This document shows positions 39,701-47,900 of a DNA stretch of 64,000 nt, piece by piece. Below the pieces are notes generated by a model. It did not search any database, was not told the origin of the DNA, and saw only the letters and a list, made by a program, of their open reading frames with translations. Origin of the DNA: Amycolatopsis benzoatilytica AK 16/65 (GTDB lineage Bacteria > Actinomycetota > Actinomycetes > Mycobacteriales > Pseudonocardiaceae); the NCBI RefSeq assembly GCF_000383915.1, contig NZ_KB912942.1, positions 628,506-692,505 on the forward strand. Direction: 5' to 3'. Each line of letters begins with the position of its first letter. Position 1 is the first letter of the stretch. The translations under genes were made by a program, and so were the position numbers.

Positions 39701-41275
39701 GCCGGCCCGGCGGAAACCGATGCCGTCACGCCGGAGTCTCCGCGCGGGCACGACACCGCGACCCGGCGGCAGGCAGTCGCCGGTGCGGCGTTCGGCGTCG
39801 AGAACCGTCCCGGCGGAACGCCGCCGCGCACCCCGGACTCGACCGGCGGCTCGATGTGGTCCGGCTCGCCGTCCGCGCTCGGCAGCGGCCGCCCGCAGAC
39901 CGGCGACACCGACGAGACCGCCCCGGTCCCGGCCGTGCCCCCGGCGTTCGACCCGGACGGCGGCTGGCCGCGCCAGCCCGCTTCGGCCGTGCGCGCGGAA
40001 ACCCCGGCGCCGCAACAGCCTCGCGGAGTCCGGCCGGACAAGCCGGACAGCCTGCCCAGCCGGCGCAAGGGCGCGAGCAGCCTCCCGCCAGCTCCGCCGA
40101 GCGACCCGAACCAGGTCCCGGCCGCGGTGGCCGGCCTCGAAGCGGCAGTGTCGGGCACGGCCCAGACGCCGACCGCCTCGCAGGCAGCGGCGCAGGCTTC
40201 CGCCAACGGGCAGCCGGCGAACGGCCTGGCTTCGGACGCGTCGCAAGACTCCAGCGCACCAGGCAAGGCGGCGGCAGGGCAGGTCGCGGACGCGGCGGAG
40301 GCTCCGGCCGAGCCGGCGGACGCCGCCGCACAGCCTCCTGCGGCGCCAGGCGGGCTCCCGGGCGGAGCGACATCCGCCGGATCGGCTCCGGCGCGCGGCC
40401 AGCAACCCGTCCCGGGGCAGGGCGCGACGACCGGTTTGTGGGGCCAGCCGCTCCCGCCGAAGCCCGGTGCCGCGACGCCGTCCGCGCAGCAGCAGACCTC
40501 CGCCGGACAGAGCGGCCAGCAAAGCGCGACCGGTCAGACCGCACCGGGCCAGACCCCGGCGCAGGGCCAGACCGAGCCGGGCCGGGCCCCGGCGCAGGGC
40601 TTGACCGCCGGGCTGGGGCAGGCTGGCGCGCAGGGCTGGGCCGGGATACCCGGTCAAGCAGGTGCACCCGGGCAGTCCGAGACTCCGACTCCGCGGCAGA
40701 CCGGGACTTCCGGCGAGGCGAACGGCCAGACCGCCGCGGCGGGCCAGGCGAACGGGCTCGGCCAGGCAGGAACGGCCGGGCCTGGCACGCCCGCCCAGCC
40801 GACCGCGCCCGGCCAGGCCGGAGAGCCAGGCCGGACCGCCGCGGCGGGCCAGCCTTCCGTGCCGGGCCAGCTGCCTTCCCGGAAGTCCTCCGCACGGCAG
40901 AACCCCGCGCAGCCGGCCGGCGCGGACGGCGCCTCGGCTCCGGTCGGAACTCCGGCCGCCGATGCCTCGCCGAACCCGGCGGAGGGTGGCGCGGAGTGGA
41001 ACTTCGGGTCCGACGACGGGTGGCGAACGGTCCAGTCGGTGTCCCAGTCGGCACCCGCTTCGTTCACTTCGGCAGGATTGCCCCGGCGCCGTCGAGGAGA
41101 GCAGCTTCTCCCCGGCAGCGCACCACCGCCTTCCGGGGCGGCGAGTCCCCGTCCGTCCCGCGACGCGCACGACGTGCGCGGCCGCCTGAGCAGTTTCCAG
41201 CAAGGGATCCAGCGCGGCAGGCACCGCACCGCGCAGGCCGCTGAGACGAACCACGAAACATTGGAGGGTGAATGA
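36719..41275 (+). CDS. cvnA: Conservon sensor histidine kinase-like protein with NIT domain and very long tail
   Basis: About 1518 residues. TM1 is at 37-56; an extracytoplasmic nitrate/nitrite-sensing-type domain follows; TM2 is about 333-355; then a HAMP-like linker, helices with a LDHLATRMRRNNENL block, and an ATPase with N-box ELLDNAT (about 547), G1 DKGIGM (about 582) and GLFVVGRLAGRH. From about 650 the protein is Pro/Ala/Gly/Gln-rich, with two copies of one C-terminal module (about 890-975 and 1425-1510). CvnA proteins work with the following B, C and D proteins at the membrane. GTG 36719 has AGGAGAAGG upstream; GTG 36695 is an alternative. The stop overlaps the next ATG. Confidence 0.88.
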   Translation: MPVEKLLGRPPKRPRWSSGWQAALRWRDWSLPVKLSAVTLVPIVLALVLGITAIAGQVARSSDYQRIDRLVTLSTALRTLTDGLQDERTATAQQLIAGTAGVTPQLKTARAKTDAAVAPFTEAAARASNDTPSVSGAVNSASAQVNEIAVIRQQVGAGLLDAAEAVGDYNAVTTTLIAADSAVAAGSSADALGGTPSALHDLEAAEEQASVTQALVAYGISTGALTPQQLSDVRAADLRYDDRLADFNAAATAPQRQDLESSLKPDTSYDRKRMLGTVLGEQGMSTEDALKRLSAQEWNNASHAVTEQMSEVADRMNADLTATSSALASDAGSSAGLLAVLLFVALAAAAAVVFVISRQLLRSLKVLRRSALDVAEKDLPEAVRNIQEGRAQSVEVEPVPVNVQDEVGEVARAFEKVHSQALKLATEQAAMRAGYSSVFVNLSRRSQSLVQRQLQLIERLERDEEDADQLATLFQLDHLATRMRRNNENLMVLSGAEPGRRSGQPVPTHDVLRAAVSEIEQYQRVSVQHPPAVKIVGFAASDVQRLIAELLDNATAFSAPETQVTVATRLAEDGSLNVDILDKGIGMNEYEVVEANGRLTDSGSVDLATSRRMGLFVVGRLAGRHRIGVSLHGGKDIVGVRATVVVPAELVMTGMPAAPGVAPEGHGQKPGPATSFAAPPAAPGGLPRRQRPTNGSARPGLVPQQGGNFDEPQRWPSAGDLAGFSGDARPPSDLEVSGTALFSPIPRDDDGAAPPPPAPKLPQIVNVPPPRPESEPEPEPAAPAEPARDERGSELPSGKDLFSAANATTLSDWWNQAAQQVPEVPPPSAAETTIENTPIFDEMLSAWFRSPVQPPVAAASSASAESSSDEKKAETPAQSTETADAEQQQRNWDFASDENWRTVQALSQAEPTAFTKSGLPRRQRGEKLMPGSATPEGAMPAAEPQSSDLPVRDPADVRGRLNSFQRGVTRGRQAVGETIGLEPATGDAAGVSPDAGPAETDAVTPESPRGHDTATRRQAVAGAAFGVENRPGGTPPRTPDSTGGSMWSGSPSALGSGRPQTGDTDETAPVPAVPPAFDPDGGWPRQPASAVRAETPAPQQPRGVRPDKPDSLPSRRKGASSLPPAPPSDPNQVPAAVAGLEAAVSGTAQTPTASQAAAQASANGQPANGLASDASQDSSAPGKAAAGQVADAAEAPAEPADAAAQPPAAPGGLPGGATSAGSAPARGQQPVPGQGATTGLWGQPLPPKPGAATPSAQQQTSAGQSGQQSATGQTAPGQTPAQGQTEPGRAPAQGLTAGLGQAGAQGWAGIPGQAGAPGQSETPTPRQTGTSGEANGQTAAAGQANGLGQAGTAGPGTPAQPTAPGQAGEPGRTAAAGQPSVPGQLPSRKSSARQNPAQPAGADGASAPVGTPAADASPNPAEGGAEWNFGSDDGWRTVQSVSQSAPASFTSAGLPRRRRGEQLLPGSAPPPSGAASPRPSRDAHDVRGRLSSFQQGIQRGRHRTAQAAETNHETLEGE
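39389..39643 (+). repeat. First copy of the CvnA C-terminal module
   Basis: Encodes NWDFASDENWRTVQALSQ, then FTKSGLPRRQRGEKLMPGS and a DVRGRLNSFQRGVTRGRQA end. The same order recurs at 40994-41248. Short GLPRRQR echoes also occur earlier, near 38773. Confidence 0.85.
40994..41248 (+). repeat. Second copy of the CvnA C-terminal module
   Basis: Encodes EWNFGSDDGWRTVQSVSQ, then FTSAGLPRRRRGEQLLPGS and a DVRGRLSSFQQGIQRGRHR end. It is near the protein C-terminus, separated from the first copy by about 450 residues of low-complexity, collagen-like Gly/Gln/Ala/Pro sequence. Confidence 0.85.
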
Positions 41276-41724
41276 CCTCGCCGAATGCGGCCCAGCCGCA
41301 GCAGAATCAGTTCGGCTGGCTGGTGAACGACTTCGCCGAGCGCGTCCCCGGCGTCGCGCACGCGGTCGTGGTGTCGGCCGACGGTCTTCTGCTGACGGCC
41401 TCCAACCGGCTGCCGCTCGACCGTGCCGACCAGCTCGCGGCCGTGGCGTCCGGGCTGGTCAGCCTCACCCAGGGGGCCGCTCGCTGCTTCGAAGCAGGCG
41501 CGGTGCGCGAGACCGTCGTGGAGATGGAACTCGGCATCATGGTGCTGATGTCCATCAGCGACGGTTCGTGCCTGGCCATCCTGGCCGCGCCGAACTGCGA
41601 CATCGGGCAGGTCGCCTACGAGATGACGATGCTCGTCGACCGGGTGGGTCAGATCCTGACTCCCGAGCTGCGCGCGCAGCTGCAGGGTGCCGGTGGCTCG
41701 CTGATCGGCGAACCGGTGGGATGA
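41272..41724 (+). CDS. cvnB: Roadblock/LC7 protein
   Basis: 150-residue roadblock/longin-type protein. The fold-defining stretches are GWLVNDFAERVPGVAHAVVV, SADGLLLTASNRLP, VASGLVSLTQGAARCFEAGA, and LMSISDGSCLAILAAP. In conservons CvnB binds the small GTPase CvnD, as MglB binds MglA, and probably controls its nucleotide state. Its ATG overlaps the cvnA stop (ATGA), so translation is coupled. The ending is hydrophilic and short, as usual. Confidence 0.92.
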   Translation: MTSPNAAQPQQNQFGWLVNDFAERVPGVAHAVVVSADGLLLTASNRLPLDRADQLAAVASGLVSLTQGAARCFEAGAVRETVVEMELGIMVLMSISDGSCLAILAAPNCDIGQVAYEMTMLVDRVGQILTPELRAQLQGAGGSLIGEPVG

Positions 41725-41731
41725 TGGCGCG

Positions 41732-42499
41732 ATGAGCCAGGGGTCCGGATTGTTCGGCGATGAGCCCGGAGACGTCGGCGAGCCCCCGCGCGGGGAGGCG
41801 GCCGGCGGCGACGACGGCACGTTCGCCGACGTCCTCAACGGGTTCAGCCTGGATTCGGGCCGCTCGCGCAGAAAGCGGAAGAAGAGCGCCAAAGAAGCGA
41901 AGGAATCCGAGTCCCCAGCGCCGCCCGTCGCGGGAGCGCACGCGACAGCGGACTCGCCGGCAGCACCACCGCCGCCGGCCGACCAAGGAGATGGTGTGAC
42001 CTCTCTCGTCTCTCCACCGGGCAGTACGGACTCCGACGGCCCCAGACCAGGCGGGATCTTCGACCCAGGACCGCCGAGCGGCGAGTTCTCCATGCCCTCG
42101 GCGATCGTGCGGCCCGCGTTTCCCGAACCGATGGACCCGGCCGAAGAAACGTCGATCGTGCGGCCGTACGCTCTCACCGGCGGGCGCACCCGGGCGAACT
42201 ACGCGCTCGAACTGGAGACCTTGATCTCCACGAAAGACCATGTCGCCGCAGGGGGCTTCCCCCAGGCGGCGGCGGAACAGATCGAGAGCATCTCGATCAT
42301 GGAAGCGTGCCGGACCCCGCGTTCGGTGGCGGAGATCGCGGCGGTGCTGTCCGTGCCGCTGGGGGTGGCCAGGGTGCTGATCAGCGACGCGGCCGACGCC
42401 GGACTGGTCACCGTGCACCGGACGATCTCGGGTCAAGAAGGCGCCGAAGCGCACTTGGTGTTGATGGAAAGGGTTTTGAGTGGACTCCGTCGGCTTTAA
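41732..42499 (+). CDS. cvnC: DUF742 conservon protein
   Basis: 255 residues if read from ATG 41732. The last 110 residues are the DUF742 winged-helix-like domain: SIVRPYALTGGRTRANYALE, LETLISTKD, MEACRTPRSVAEIAAVLSVP, then GVARVLISDAADAGLVTVHR. The first half is a basic patch (SRRKRKKSAKEAKE) plus a Pro/Ala linker and is not part of the family. An in-frame GTG at 41996 has a canonical AAGGAG five bases upstream and would give a 167-residue protein closer to the family norm. Its 3' end overlaps cvnD by 20 bases. Confidence 0.88.
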   Translation: MSQGSGLFGDEPGDVGEPPRGEAAGGDDGTFADVLNGFSLDSGRSRRKRKKSAKEAKESESPAPPVAGAHATADSPAAPPPPADQGDGVTSLVSPPGSTDSDGPRPGGIFDPGPPSGEFSMPSAIVRPAFPEPMDPAEETSIVRPYALTGGRTRANYALELETLISTKDHVAAGGFPQAAAEQIESISIMEACRTPRSVAEIAAVLSVPLGVARVLISDAADAGLVTVHRTISGQEGAEAHLVLMERVLSGLRRL

Positions 42500-43100
42500 G
42501 GCACCGCGGGAAACCGCGCCCCCGACCATGACATCGGCGAAGATCGTGGTGGCGGGCGGCTTCGGAGCGGGCAAGACGACCTTTGTGGGCTCGGTGTCGG
42601 AAATCGTTCCGCTCACCACCGAGGCGATGATGACCGACGCCAGCCGCGGCATCGACAACCTCGACCAGACCCCGCACAAGACGACCACGACGGTCGCCAT
42701 GGACTTCGGTCGCGTCTCGCTCGACACCGACCTGATCCTGTACCTGTTCGGCACGCCCGGACAGCAGCGGTTCTGGTTCATGTGGGACGACCTGGTGCGC
42801 GGCGCGATCGGGGCGGTCGTGCTGGCCGACACCCGCCGCCTCGCGGACTCGTTCGCGCCGATCGACTTCTTCGAAGACCGCGGCCTGCCCTACATCGTCG
42901 GCGTGAACACGTTCGACGGCGTGCTCGAACACGACATCAACGACGTGCGCGAAGCGCTGTCGATCGATTCGAGCATCCCGATCGTCCGGTGCGACGCCCG
43001 GGAGCGCGAATCGACCAAGCAGACGCTGATCACGCTGGTCGAGTACGCGATGCGGCAGTGGATCGCGTTGCGGGCGGCGAAGGCCGGGCAGGCGCGCTGA
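42480..43100 (+). CDS. cvnD: Conservon small GTPase
   Basis: 206-residue Ras/MglA-like GTP-binding protein. The P-loop is VAGGFGAGKTTFVGSV, switch I contains KTTTTVAMDFGRV, and switch II is LYLFGTPGQQRFWFMWDDL; NTFDG takes the place of NKxD in a VGVNTFDGVL context. The GTG start lies inside cvnC, so expression is coupled. In Streptomyces, CvnA-D form a membrane-associated complex that influences development and antibiotic production. No cytochrome P450 (sometimes a fifth member) follows. Confidence 0.93.
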   Translation: MDSVGFKAPRETAPPTMTSAKIVVAGGFGAGKTTFVGSVSEIVPLTTEAMMTDASRGIDNLDQTPHKTTTTVAMDFGRVSLDTDLILYLFGTPGQQRFWFMWDDLVRGAIGAVVLADTRRLADSFAPIDFFEDRGLPYIVGVNTFDGVLEHDINDVREALSIDSSIPIVRCDARERESTKQTLITLVEYAMRQWIALRAAKAGQAR

Positions 43101-43167
43101 CTTCGGGCGGCGCTGAACGTGTGGCGGCGCTGAAGGTGCGGCTGGCTTGTGCTTGAAGGTCGCCGAA

Positions 43168-43247
43168 CTGTGTTGGATGGCGCCGACTTCGTCGGCGCGT
43201 GCGGGATCTGTGTTGGATTGCGCCGACTTCGTCGGCGCGTGCGGGAT
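43168..43247. repeat. 40-nt tandem repeat, two units
   Basis: Units at 43168-43207 and 43208-43247 differ at one base (G or T). Each contains the 8-bp hairpin GCGCCGAC/GTCGGCGC with a three-base loop and ends GTGCGGGAT. The end of the second unit runs directly into the left arm of the adjoining inverted repeat. Confidence 0.93.
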
Positions 43248-43327
43248 CGCGTCGGCGTCTGATGGAGCGGTGCACCCGGCCCGGGGGGCCGTGCGCACCG
43301 CTCCATCAGACGCCGACGCGATCCCGC
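43241..43327. repeat. 87-nt element with 33-bp perfect inverted repeat
   Basis: Arms at 43241-43273 and 43295-43327 are exact reverse complements, beginning GCGGGATCGCGTCGGCGTCT. The 21-base centre can pair further (CGGCCC/GGGCCG). It lies between convergent cvnD and DUF899 genes and could terminate both. Its outer sequence GCGGGATC is shared with the tandem repeat. Confidence 0.93.
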
Positions 43328-43374
43328 GGTTGGTCGGGTTTGGTCGGGGCGGGTGGTGGCTGGGCGGGGGGCGT

Positions 43375-44025
43375 TCAGTACTCGTCGTGGCGGCGCCACC
43401 AGGCACCGGGGGCGTCGGTGCCGCGCGACTCTTCCTGCCACGCTTCCTGGCGTCCGAAGGGCGTGACGTCGAGGTAGCGCAGGGTCGTGACGAACTGGTC
43501 TCCGCCGCGGTTCGACGTGAAATACGTGCGGAAGACGTCGTCTCCGTCTCGGAGGAAGACGCTCACGCCGAAACCGCCGCCGATCCCGCAGTCTGCGAGA
43601 AAGTCCGTTCCTGCCGCGGAGGCCCAGGGGACGGTCCAGCCCATGCGGGCCCAGTATCGCTCGATTTCGGCCGGCGTCGCGGGCGCGACGACCTGGAGAG
43701 TCACGTCGCGCGCGTTCAGATGCGCGGGGTTGCTCATGTTGTCCACCAGCAGGGAACAGCCCGGGCAGCCGGCTTCGTCGCCGGGAAACAGCATGAAGTG
43801 GTAGACGATCAGCTGCCGTCGCCCAGCAAAGAGATCCAGCAGGCTTTTCCTGCCCTCCCGGTCGGTGAACGCATAGTCCTTGCCGAAGCGGACCATCGGC
43901 ATCCGACGGCGCTCGGCGGCCACCCGGTCCGTCGCCCGGGTCAGCTCCTTCTCCTTGCGCAGTAACTCTTCTCGTGCGCTCGCCCATTCTTCGGGGGAAA
44001 CGATGCGGGGAAGTGCGGTGGTCAT
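43375..44025 (-). CDS. DUF899 thioredoxin-like protein
   Basis: 216-residue protein of the DUF899 family, with a thioredoxin-like core. Recognisable parts are ELLRKEKELTRATDRVAAER, RRRMPMVRFGKDYAFTDREG, YHFMLFPGDEAGCPGCSLLV with the CPGC pair, and GWTVPWASAAGTDF. The CxxC pair could be redox active. ATG 44025 has GGAGG seven bases upstream and overlaps the stop of the AHSA1 gene. It is the last gene of an ArsR/AHSA1/DUF899 operon and presumably responds to the same signal. Confidence 0.88.
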   Translation of the reverse strand: MTTALPRIVSPEEWASAREELLRKEKELTRATDRVAAERRRMPMVRFGKDYAFTDREGRKSLLDLFAGRRQLIVYHFMLFPGDEAGCPGCSLLVDNMSNPAHLNARDVTLQVVAPATPAEIERYWARMGWTVPWASAAGTDFLADCGIGGGFGVSVFLRDGDDVFRTYFTSNRGGDQFVTTLRYLDVTPFGRQEAWQEESRGTDAPGAWWRRHDEY

Positions 44026-44471
44026 TTCGCTGCCTCCAGGATGCGGTCGAGATCTGCGAAGCCTTGCTGCCAGCCGTCGAAGTGGCCGTCGTGCTCGGCT
44101 TGGGTCGGGAACGGCGCTTGATGGAACGTCATCGAGGTCTTGCCCGCCAACTCGGCGAAATCGATCGTCACGACGGTTTCGCCGACCTCGTCTTCCGGGT
44201 GCTGCCACTGGAACGTGAAAACGAGCCGGGACGGCGGCGAGACCTCGCGGTAGACGCCGGACACCCGGCGGTCGATGTCTCGTTCCGCGCTGGTGATCCG
44301 GCTGTGCCAGACCCCGCCGGGACGCGGGTCGGTGCTTGTTTCCGACGCGACGAACCCGTGCGGGCCGAACCAGGCGGCGAACTGAGCCGGATCGGTCCAG
44401 GCACGGAACACCAGATCGCAGGGCGCGTCGAAGACTCGCACGATGGTGAGTCCCCGGTCCGGGTTCGTCAT
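44022..44471 (-). CDS. AHSA1-type SRPBCC protein
   Basis: 149-residue activator-of-Hsp90-ATPase-like protein. Typical parts: VRVFDAPCDLVFRAWTDPAQ, WFGPHGF, the RPGGVWHSRI strand, YREVSPPSRLVFTFQW, and the C-terminal EHDGHFDGWQQGFADLDRIL. The bacterial proteins have nothing proven to do with Hsp90 and are thought to bind small hydrophobic ligands. Start and stop both overlap neighbours by four bases, so it is tightly coupled to the ArsR regulator and DUF899 gene. Confidence 0.9.
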   Translation of the reverse strand: MTNPDRGLTIVRVFDAPCDLVFRAWTDPAQFAAWFGPHGFVASETSTDPRPGGVWHSRITSAERDIDRRVSGVYREVSPPSRLVFTFQWQHPEDEVGETVVTIDFAELAGKTSMTFHQAPFPTQAEHDGHFDGWQQGFADLDRILEAAK

Positions 44472-44812
44472 TTTCCGGTCTCCTCCTCTTCCGCCTGAAG
44501 CTGCCGCAGGTGCTGGTCCAACCGGTCGAACCCGTCCTCCCAGAACCGCCGGTACTCGGCGACCCAGCCCGCCACGCTCGCCAGCGGTGCGGCCTCCAGG
44601 CGGCACGGCCGCGACTGCCGGGTCCGGCCGCGGCTGATCAGTCCGGCGTGCTCCAGCACCTTCAGATGCTTGGACACCGCCTGCAGGCTCACCTCGAACG
44701 GCTCTGCCAGCTCGTTGACCGTCGCCTCGCCGCGAGTGAGCCGGGCGAGGATCGCGCGCCGGGTCGGGTCCGCCAGCGCGGCGAACGTGGTGCTCAGCTG
44801 ATCTGTCGGCAT
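44468..44812 (-). CDS. ArsR-family regulator of the AHSA1 operon
   Basis: 114-residue winged-helix repressor. MPTDQLSTTFAALADPTRRA starts the fold, VNELAEPFEVSLQAVSKHLK is the recognition region, and the C-terminal helix WVAEYRRFWEDGFDRLDQHL is typical of regulators paired with AHSA1 proteins. No metal-binding cysteine cluster is present, so the inducer is probably organic. The AT-rich palindrome 15 bases upstream is a likely self-operator. Confidence 0.9.
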   Translation of the reverse strand: MPTDQLSTTFAALADPTRRAILARLTRGEATVNELAEPFEVSLQAVSKHLKVLEHAGLISRGRTRQSRPCRLEAAPLASVAGWVAEYRRFWEDGFDRLDQHLRQLQAEEEETGK

Positions 44813-44826
44813 CGGTTCTCAATCAC

Positions 44827-44842
44827 TTGGTTAATTAACTAG
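44827..44842. promoter_or_regulatory. Probable ArsR self-operator
   Basis: TTGGTTAATTAACTAG, containing the perfect palindrome GTTAATTAAC, just upstream of the ArsR gene. It is conspicuously AT-rich against the genome. Position and symmetry fit autorepression. Confidence 0.6.
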
Positions 44843-44934
44843 CAGGTTGAATATAGCTCGGTCGTCAAGCCTTGAGAGCCGGGTCACTTCCAGCTCCGGT
44901 TTCCAATAGTAGGAAGTCCTAGTAAATTGGGGGG

Positions 44935-47900
44935 ATGAGCGGCAGCGACCTGTACCGTCCCGCGAACCCGGTCCGGTTCGTCACGGCTTCCAGCTTGTTC
45001 GACGGCCACGACGCCTCGATCAACATCATGCGCAGAATCCTCCAGTCGCAGGGCGCGGAGGTGGTCCACCTGGGCCACAACCGGTCGGTCGACGAGGTGG
45101 CCACCGCCGCGATCGCCGAGGACGTGCAGGGGGTCGCCATCTCCGCCTATCAGGGCGGCCACGTCGAGTACTTCAGCTACCTTGTCGAGCTGCTCAACGA
45201 ACGCGGCGCGGGGCACATCAAGGTGTTCGGCGGCGGCGGTGGCGTCATCGTCCGAGAGGAGATCGACCTGCTGCACTCGCGCGGCGTGGCGCGGATCTTC
45301 TCGCCCGAAGACGGCTACGAGATGGGCCTGCCGGGCATGATCAACATGATGATCAAGGCCTGCGACACGGACCTGTCCGCGCAGCCGCCCGCCTCGGTCG
45401 ACAAGCTGCTCTCCGGCGACGTGCCGGCGCTCGCGCGGGTCATCACCCAGCTCCAGCGCGAAAGCCTGCCCACCGAGTGGCTGTCCGCGATCACCGAGGC
45501 CGCCGGTCAGCGGCAGGTGCCGGTACTGGGCATCACCGGCACCGGCGGTTCCGGCAAGTCCTCGCTCACCGACGAGCTGATCCGCCGCTTCCGGCTCGAC
45601 CAGGAGGACAAGCTTCGCATCGCGGTCCTCGCGGTCGACCCGTCGCGGCGCAAGGGCGGCGGTGCGCTGCTCGGCGACCGGATCCGGATGAACTGCCTCG
45701 ACGGCTCGCCGGTGTACTTCCGTTCGCTGGCCACCCGCACCACCACCGGCGAGATCCCGGTGGGGCTGAGCGAGTCGATCCTGGCCTGCAAGGCGGCCGG
45801 GTTCGACCTGGTGATCGTGGAGACGCCGGGCATCGGCCAGGGCGACGCGGGCATCGTCGACTACGTGGACGAGTCGCTGTACGTGATGACGCCGGAGTTC
45901 GGCGCCGCGTCGCAGCTGGAGAAGATCGACATGCTCGACTTCGCCGACGTGGTCGCGATCAACAAGTTCGAGCGCCGGGGCGCCGAGGACGCGCGCCGCG
46001 ATGTGGCGCGTCAGCTGGTGCGCAACCGCGAGGCGTTCGGCTCCGCGCCCGAAGAGATGCCGGTGTACGGCACCAGCGCGGCGAAGTTCAACGACGACGG
46101 CGTGACCGCGCTGTACCAGCACCTGCGCGACCTGCTCGCCGAGCGCGGCCTGTCGGTGTCGGCCGGCACGCTGCCCGCGGTGTCGGGCAAGGTGTCCACC
46201 GACGCCAGCACGATCATCCCGGGCAGCCGGGCTCGCTACCTCGCGGACATTTCCGAGACGGTGCGCGGATATCACACGCAGACCGAGAAGCAGGTCGCCG
46301 CGGTCCGCAAGCGCGAGCACCTGGCCGAGGCCAAGGCCGCGCTGTCCGAGGTGGATGCGAGCACGGACGCGCTGGACGGCCTGCTGGCCGCTGCCGAGTC
46401 CGATGTGGACGGCGAGTCGACAAAGCTTCTCGAGCGGTTCGAGGCGCTGGCCGCCCAGTACCGCGAGGACGAGCTGGTGGTGAAGATCCGGGACAAGGAG
46501 CTGCGCACCCAGCTGTGGCGGGAAACCTTGTCCGGCAACCGGATCCCGCGGGTCGCGCTGCCCCGCTACACCGAGTCTGGCGAGCTGCTTTCGTTCCTGC
46601 GCCGGGAAAACCTGCCCGGCTACTTCCCCTACACCGCGGGCGTGTTCCCGTTCAAGCGCGAGGGCGAGGACCCGGCGCGGATGTTCGCCGGCGAGGGCGA
46701 CGCGTTCCGCACCAACCGCCGGTTCAAGCTGCTGTCGGCCGATTCCGAGGCCAAGCGGCTCTCCACGGCGTTCGACTCGGTCACGCTGTACGGCCACGAC
46801 CCGGACACCCGGCCGGACATCTACGGCAAGGTCGGCACCTCGGGCGTCTCGATCGCGACGCTGGACGACATGAAGGCGCTCTACGACGGCTTCGACCTCA
46901 CCGCGCCGAACACCTCGGTGTCGATGACGATCAACGGCCCGGCGCCGACCATCCTGGCGTTCTTCCTGAACACCGCGATCGACCAGAAGATGGCCGCGTT
47001 CAAGCACGAGCACGGGCGCGAGCCGTCCGAGGCCGAGGCCGCCGAGCTGCGCGAGTGGGCGCTGAAGAACGTCCGCGGCACCGTGCAGGCGGACATCCTC
47101 AAGGAAGACCAGGGCCAGAACACCTGCATCTTCTCCACCGAGTTCAGCCTCCGGATGATGGCCGACATCCAGGAATGGTTCATCTCGCACGGGGTGCGCA
47201 ACTTCTACTCGGTGTCGATCTCCGGGTACCACATCGCCGAAGCCGGCGCGAACCCGATCTCGCAGCTGGCGTTCACGCTCGCCAACGGCTTCACCTACGT
47301 GGAGTCGTACCTCGCGCGCGGCATGAACATCGACGACTTCGCGCCGAACCTTTCCTTCTTCTTCTCCAACGGGATGGACGCGGAGTACTCGGTGCTGGGC
47401 CGGGTCGCGCGGCGGATCTGGGCCGTGGCGATGCGCGAGCGCTACGGCGCGAACGACCGCTCGCAGAAGCTCAAGTACCACGTGCAGACCTCCGGCCGGT
47501 CGCTGCACGCGCAGGAGATGAGCTTCAACGACATCCGCACCACGCTGCAGGCGCTGTGCGCGCTGTACGACAATGCGAACTCCTTGCACACCAACGCGTT
47601 CGACGAGGCGATCACCACGCCGTCGGAGTCCTCGGTGCGCCGGGCGATGGCTATCCAGATGATCATCAACAAGGAGTGGGGCCTGTCGAAGAACGAGAAC
47701 CCGCTGCAGGGTTCGTTCGTGATCGACGAGCTGACCGACCTGGTCGAGGAAGCCGTGCTCACCGAGTTCGACCGGATCTCCGAACGCGGCGGCGTGCTCG
47801 GCGCGATGGAGACCGGCTACCAGCGAGGCCGGATCCAGGACGAATCGCTGCTCTACGAACGCAAGAAGCACGACGGATCGCTGCCGATCATCGGCGTCAA

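Larger units (their letters stand above)
43101..43374. other. Non-coding repeat-rich gap after the conservon
   Basis: No gene. It starts with two short direct repeats of GCGGCGCTGAA, followed by the 40-nt tandem repeat and the 33-bp inverted repeat listed separately, then a G-rich stretch (GGTCGGGGCGGGTGGTGGC) before the DUF899 stop. Confidence 0.7.

Noticed and set aside
36260..41254. Antisense ORF of 1664 codons opposite cvnA
   Set aside because: Its composition is low-complexity Arg/Gly/Leu, without any fold, and it mirrors a verified kinase with N and G boxes.
43168..43247. CRISPR-like repeat
   Set aside because: Only two adjacent units with no spacers and no cas genes; it is a simple tandem repeat.
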